Translations under genes and position numbers: made by a program | In this document: positions 7,369 to 10,313 of the stretch, one piece after another | Layout: each line of letters opens with the position of its first letter | How positions within the stretch are numbered: position 1 is the first letter of the stretch | Source of the DNA: Chloroflexota bacterium | Lineage (GTDB): Bacteria; Chloroflexota; Anaerolineae; Promineifilales; Promineifilaceae | NCBI GenBank assembly: GCA_963169155.1 | Contig: CAUJGI010000643.1 | Coordinates: forward strand, 1 to 10,313 | Length of the DNA: 10,313 bases | Reading direction: 5' to 3' | The notes under the pieces: model-generated | What the model was told of the DNA's origin: nothing | Databases searched by the model: none | The model's input: only the letters and a program-made list of their open reading frames with translations

Positions 7369-7869
7369 TTAAACCCCAAAGGCACTTTTCTTAAACGCTT
7401 CCAGCAGCTCAGCCGAGCGGCCCCCGGCAGCGGTGATGTGCAGCTTGCGTCGTGTCTCGCTGACGTAGCTCATTTTGACCCACAGCCGATCTTCCGGCAG
7501 CATCGGTTGGATGCGCTCGGGCCACTCGACCATGACCGCCCCGCTGCCTTCCAGCACATCTTCCAGCCCGACGGTGTATTGATCGGCCGTTTCTTCCAGC
7601 CGGTAGCAGTCGATGTGGTAGAGGATACGGCCGTCGCTCAGCCTGGGGTATTCATTCACCAGGGTAAACGTGGGGCTGGTCACCCGCAGGCCGCTGCCCC
7701 AGCCCCGGCCAATGCCCCGCGCCAGCGCCGTTTTGCCCGCCCCCAAATCACCCGAGAGGCAGACCAGATCATGCACTTGCAAGAGTTCGCCCAGGCGCAC
7801 GCCCAGGCGCGTGGTTTGCTCCACGCTGCTGCTTACAAAGTCAATTGTCCAGCGATCCAGTATAGCCAT
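7369..7869 (-). CDS. tsaE: tRNA threonylcarbamoyladenosine biosynthesis ATPase TsaE
   Basis: TsaE is the ATPase that resets the TsaB-TsaD complex during t6A synthesis. The 166-residue product shows the Walker A loop G40-DLGAGK-T47 (Lys46), the TsaE signature SPTFTLVNEY (65-74), HIDCYRL (85-91) and the VEWPER segment (114-119). All match the YjeE/TsaE family, and the size is typical. ATG at 7867-7869 is supported by AGGTGA with a short 4-nt spacer. It is the first gene of the tsaE-tsaB-rimI cluster, and a TATAAT box lies about 35 bp upstream in the divergent intergenic region. Confidence 0.95.
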   Translation of the reverse strand: MAILDRWTIDFVSSSVEQTTRLGVRLGELLQVHDLVCLSGDLGAGKTALARGIGRGWGSGLRVTSPTFTLVNEYPRLSDGRILYHIDCYRLEETADQYTVGLEDVLEGSGAVMVEWPERIQPMLPEDRLWVKMSYVSETRRKLHITAAGGRSAELLEAFKKSAFGV

Positions 7870-7903
7870 TTAGTCACCTACAATTCAAATTCACGGCTGA
7901 TTT

Positions 7904-7909
7904 ATTATA
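7904..7909 (-). promoter_or_regulatory. Putative -10 box (TATAAT) for the tsaE-tsaB-rimI operon
   Basis: A perfect TATAAT reads on the minus strand 34 bp before the tsaE ATG, which would give a 5' leader of about 28 nt containing the AGGTGA site. The -35 at the expected spacing (ATACCA, 7927-7932) is poor, so the call rests on the -10 match and location. Confidence 0.5.
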
Positions 7910-7949
7910 CCCTCTCCCTGGGAACATGGTATCATAACCGAGCGCCTCT

Positions 7950-8000
7950 GCAATTGGCAGAAAGTTTTACAAAAAGGCTGGCGTCAAAGCGGCCAATTGC
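7950..8000. promoter_or_regulatory. 9-bp inverted repeat upstream of the phosphoesterase gene
   Basis: GCAATTGGC (7950-7958) and its exact reverse complement GCCAATTGC (7992-8000) flank 33 bp, 40 bp before the phosphoesterase start. It could be a pair of operator half-sites or a leader stem. No regulator can be named and chance is not excluded. Confidence 0.3.
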
Positions 8001-8039
8001 TCAATCCGCGCACAACTTTAAAGATCGGGCTGACCATTC

Positions 8040-8786
8040 ATGCGTATCCTCATCATTTCAGATATTCACGCGAACCTGACGGCTTTTAAGGCTGTTTTGG
8101 ACCACGCAGACGGCCGTTGGGACACCATCTGGTTCCTCGGTGACCTGGTTGGCTATGGGCCAGACCCCAACGAATGTGCCCAGGAACTGCAAAAATATAG
8201 CCACATTGCCCTTTCTGGCAACCACGACAAGGCCGTTTTGGGCGAGCTGGACATCAAATCGTTCAACCGCGAAGCCAAATACGCCATCACCTGGACCCAG
8301 GAAGCGATTAGCAGCGAAACACGCGCTTACCTGCAAAGCCTGCCCTCCAAGCAGGTGGAAGGCGACTTTACCCTGGCCCATGCCAGCCCGCGCTACCCGG
8401 TGTGGGAATACATTTTAGATCCCCTCACCGCCTCGGAAAATTTCAACTGGTTTGAAACCCCCTTTTGCCTGGTGGGGCATACCCATGTGCCGGTCATTTT
8501 TGAAGAGCATCTGAATGGCTTTCGCCGGGTCAACGTGCGCCCGCCGATTTATTCCAACAGCAGTCGGGATGCCCTGCCCCTTGGTCCCGAGCGGCTCATC
8601 ATCAACCCCGGCAGCGTAGGCCAGCCCCGCGACTCGGACCCACGGGCGGCTTATGCCCTCCTCGATACAGAGGCGATGACCTGGTTTTACCAGCGCGTGC
8701 CCTACCCGGTACGCGACGTGCAAGAGCGCATGGAAAAATACGGCATGCCCAAGCGCCTGGTGAACCGGCTGGCCTACGGCGTTTGA
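8040..8786 (+). CDS. Calcineurin-like metallophosphoesterase (YfcE/MJ0936-type)
   Basis: This 248-residue cytoplasmic dimetal phosphoesterase carries all family motifs in order: D8-x-H10 in ISDIHAN, GDLVGYG with Asp35, GNHD (60-63) with Asn61 and His62, the LAHAS histidine (114), and GHTH (146-149). The late NPGSVGQPRD (189-198) is typical of the YfcE-like subgroup. Residues DIH, GD, GNHD and GHTH are the metal ligands in this fold. There is no signal peptide or membrane segment. Members include phosphodiesterases of unknown natural substrate and are sometimes called serine/threonine phosphatases in annotation; specificity cannot be read here. ATG at 8040 gives the complete first beta strand, but no good Shine-Dalgarno sequence precedes it. 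It is divergent from tsaE and is followed 100 bp later by the DUF4349 gene. Confidence 0.93.
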   Translation: MRILIISDIHANLTAFKAVLDHADGRWDTIWFLGDLVGYGPDPNECAQELQKYSHIALSGNHDKAVLGELDIKSFNREAKYAITWTQEAISSETRAYLQSLPSKQVEGDFTLAHASPRYPVWEYILDPLTASENFNWFETPFCLVGHTHVPVIFEEHLNGFRRVNVRPPIYSNSSRDALPLGPERLIINPGSVGQPRDSDPRAAYALLDTEAMTWFYQRVPYPVRDVQERMEKYGMPKRLVNRLAYGV

Positions 8787-8886
8787 AATTACCCAAAATC
8801 TTCCCCAAAATGCAGGAACCTTTTGCCCTGCGCCTTCGTTTTACTCTCTAGGAGCAATTTTTAACCCTTTTTCAGGAGAGCAAATC

Positions 8887-9840
8887 ATGACCCGCAAACC
8901 AAATTTCTTATTTATCGCAACTTTCTTTTTGCTGTTTTTAGCTGGCTGCGCCACTTCCGCCAGTTTTGATGAAGCCGCATCGGAACCATCGGTAGCCCGA
9001 GATGTGTCTGGCGGCGATACCGGCGATTTTTTCACGGAAGAGACGATGGAAGGGGAAGCCGAGGACGGTGGCTTCGCCATGAACACCGCTGCCCAAACGG
9101 TTGACATTCAGGTAACCCAGGAACGACTCATCATCCGCACGGCCAATATGAGCCTGGTGGTGACGGACACCGAGGAAGCGATGGACACCATCAGCCGCAT
9201 GGCCGAGGAAAATGGCGGGTGGGTGGTGAACAGCTCCGTCTTCCAATACAACGAAACGGCCAAAACGGGCAACATTACGATTCGGGTGCCATCGGCCGGG
9301 TTTAACAGCGCCATGGAAGCACTGCGCAGCATGGCCGTTGAGGTGCAGCAGGAAAGCACCTCTGGCCAGGACGTGACCGAGGAATTTGTGGACCTGTCGG
9401 CCCGGCTGGAGAACCTGGAAGCCACGGCCGAACGCGTGCGCGCCTTCCTGGATGAGGCCGAAACAGTCGAGGAAGCGCTGGCGGTGAACCAGGAGTTGAG
9501 CCGCCTGGAAAGCGAAATTGAGGCGATGAAAGGCCGTTTGCAGTACCTGAGCCAATCGGCTTCCTTCTCCACCATCACCGTGGACCTGACGCCCGACGTC
9601 GTGGCCCAGCCCATCGAGCCAAGCAACTGGCGACCGGCTGTGACCTTCCGCAATGCAGTGGATTCGCTGGTCGAGGCGCTGCAAGACGTGGCTGAATTTG
9701 GCATCTGGTTTGTGATTTACCTGCTGCCGCTGCTGCTCGTTGTGGGCATTCCGCTCTGGCTGGTGGGGCGTTTTGTGATGAAGCGCTGGCGGCGTCGGCA
9801 CAATCCGGTGGTGGCTGAAACGGCCGCTCGCACTGAATAA
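8887..9840 (+). CDS. DUF4349-domain lipoprotein with C-terminal membrane segment
   Basis: This 317-residue envelope protein has a lipoprotein signal: MTRKPNF, a hydrophobic stretch, then the lipobox L18-A-G-C21, so Cys21 would be lipidated. A low-complexity acidic linker (about 25-65) leads to the DUF4349 domain (about 78-235). Within it are LIIRTANMSLVV, the helix-strand GGWVVNSS and NITIRVPS, and the coiled coil of about 163-222 (EEFVDLSARLENLEATAERV onward, heptad-like). A transmembrane helix at about 272-294 (IWFVIYLLPLLLVVGIPLWLV) is followed by the basic tail KRWRRRH. This topology is typical of DUF4349 proteins, whose function is unknown. ATG at 8887 follows AGGAGA with 7-nt spacing. 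Large antisense open frames over it are shadows. A 23-bp hairpin begins 8 bp after the stop. Confidence 0.92.
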   Translation: MTRKPNFLFIATFFLLFLAGCATSASFDEAASEPSVARDVSGGDTGDFFTEETMEGEAEDGGFAMNTAAQTVDIQVTQERLIIRTANMSLVVTDTEEAMDTISRMAEENGGWVVNSSVFQYNETAKTGNITIRVPSAGFNSAMEALRSMAVEVQQESTSGQDVTEEFVDLSARLENLEATAERVRAFLDEAETVEEALAVNQELSRLESEIEAMKGRLQYLSQSASFSTITVDLTPDVVAQPIEPSNWRPAVTFRNAVDSLVEALQDVAEFGIWFVIYLLPLLLVVGIPLWLVGRFVMKRWRRRHNPVVAETAARTE

Positions 9841-9848
9841 AATATGTG

Positions 9849-9896
9849 GTAATTGAGTAAATGGGTAATTGAGCAATTACCCATTTACTCAATTAC
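9849..9896. terminator. Perfect 23-bp inverted repeat between convergent genes
   Basis: The left arm 9849-9871 is the exact reverse complement of the right arm 9874-9896, with only AG between them. The right arm overlaps the last codons and stop of the minus-strand ABC ATPase, and the left arm starts 8 bp after the DUF4349 stop. No T-run follows on either strand (TTCCCCCC to the right, CCACAT when reading left), so it is not a canonical intrinsic terminator. It may act as a 3'-end stabiliser or attenuating hairpin. It also contains two direct copies of GGTAATTGAG (9848-9857 and 9864-9873) and is AT-rich in GC-rich surroundings. Confidence 0.6.
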
Positions 9897-10313
9897 TTCC
9901 CCCCTCCCCGTTTATCGCCTCAATCGCCTGCCTTACCGCCCCCGCACATTTCTGAAACTGAACCGAGCCTTCCATCCCGATGGGGCGCGGGCGCGGCAGC
10001 TGGATGTGAATCCGCTCCCGAATGGTGGCCGGTTGGCCGCCCATCACCATCACCTCATCGGCCAGCAGCACCGCTTCCTGGATGCTGTGGGTGACCATAA
10101 AAACGGTCACCGGCAGCGCCGCCCAGATGCGCAGCAGCTCCTGCCCCATGCGCTCCCGCGTCAGCGCGTCCAGCGCGCCAAACGGCTCGTCCAGCAGCAG
10201 CAGGGCGGGCCGGTGCACCAGGGCGCGGGCCAGGGCCACCCGCTGGGCCATGCCGCCGGACAGCTGGGCCGGGTAGCTGTGTTCAAACCCGGACAATCCC
10301 ACCAGGGCGAGCA
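9889..10313 (-). CDS. ABC transporter ATPase, nitrate/sulfonate/taurine type (partial, C-terminal part)
   Basis: The frame is open to the right edge, so only the last 140 or so residues are seen and the Walker A loop is outside. Visible are the signature LSGGMAQRVALARAL, Walker B LLLLDEPFGALDALTRE and the switch-His MVTHSIQEAVLLADEV. The GMAQRVALARAL and DEPFGALD-x-LTR patterns with THS-x-QEA are typical of the SsuB/TauB/NrtD subfamily of importers for sulfonates, taurine, nitrate or related small molecules. The substrate cannot be decided without the binding protein and permease, which are not in the window. The short tail after residue DEVMVMGG-x-PA is normal for the family. The stop (9889-9891) lies inside the 23-bp hairpin that separates it from the DUF4349 gene. 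Confidence 0.92.
   Translation of the reverse strand, partial: LALVGLSGFEHSYPAQLSGGMAQRVALARALVHRPALLLLDEPFGALDALTRERMGQELLRIWAALPVTVFMVTHSIQEAVLLADEVMVMGGQPATIRERIHIQLPRPRPIGMEGSVQFQKCAGAVRQAIEAINGEGGSN

Larger units (their letters stand above)
25..8117. repeat. Iterated palindrome ACGGCCGT (16 exact copies)
   Basis: Exact copies start at 25, 778, 2170, 3169, 3483, 3616, 4208, 5345, 5510, 6153, 6491, 6801, 6962, 7290, 7627 and 8110. Six of them (778, 2170, 3483, 4208, 5510, 6153) extend to the 10-bp palindrome AACGGCCGTT. Copies lie within genes of both strands and one lies at a terminator (3483). Many one-mismatch relatives occur (for example starting near 2018, 4389, 5579, 7583, 8229, 9339 and 9820). 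No exact copy is seen from 8118 to the end. Uniform base composition would predict about 0.16 copies in this length. Confidence 0.85.

Noticed and set aside
7249..8079. 276-codon + strand open frame over tsaB/tsaE
   Set aside because: It overlaps two certain genes and the divergent intergenic region, and shows no recognisable domain. It is a high-GC shadow frame.
8812..8831. GCAGG/CCTGC hairpin after the phosphoesterase gene as a terminator
   Set aside because: The stem is only 5 bp with a 10-nt loop and is not followed by a convincing T-run.
8938..9876. Long antisense open frame (312 codons) opposite the DUF4349 gene, plus another at 9108-9704
   Set aside because: The opposite strand has a clear lipoprotein with lipobox, domain and ribosome-binding site; the antisense products are compositionally odd and show no family motif.

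Overview
The window is moderately GC-rich bacterial DNA, most plausibly from a Chloroflexota genome (Anaerolineae-like). This is inferred from a large secreted subtilase with a prodomain and carbohydrate-binding-like modules, a DUF4349 lipoprotein, and a partial C-terminus resembling the TPR-regulator tails common in that phylum. No rRNA, tRNA, CRISPR array or transposase gene was found.

Layout from left to right. A partial gene tail (+, ends at 140) meets the 1003-residue secreted S8 peptidase (-, 261-3272) at a bidirectional terminator (202-241). The next genes are all on the minus strand. They are a histidine-kinase core (3517-4266, with its own terminator at 3461-3487), a GAF sensor module (4318-4818) in the same frame as the kinase but separated from it by two stop codons, a CDP-paratose/tyvelose 2-epimerase-like SDR enzyme (4919-5935), and the tightly packed tRNA-t6A/acetylation cluster tsaE-tsaB-rimI (7869 down to 6125). 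A ~107-bp element with terminal inverted repeats lies between rimI and the epimerase gene. A divergent intergenic region (7870-8039) separates tsaE from a metallophosphoesterase (+, 8040-8786). A DUF4349 lipoprotein (+, 8887-9840) follows. It meets a partial nitrate/sulfonate-type ABC ATPase (-, 9889 to the edge) over a perfect 23-bp hairpin. The two longest other intergenic stretches (3273-3460, upstream of the peptidase, and 4822-4918) showed no promoter I would defend.

How the genes relate: tsaE and tsaB supply two subunits of the t6A37 tRNA-modification machinery and rimI is their usual partner. The GAF and kinase segments look like two halves of one sensor kinase. The remaining genes look like independent housekeeping or envelope functions.

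The most unusual global signal is a heavily over-represented 8-bp palindrome, ACGGCCGT. It occurs 16 times exactly in about 8.1 kb, in genes on both strands and between genes, and resembles in behaviour the HIP1 palindrome of cyanobacteria. Other points worth a look are the double nonsense split of the sensor kinase, the synonymously drifted NYWAGG hexapeptide repeat at the peptidase C-terminus, and two structured intergenic elements.
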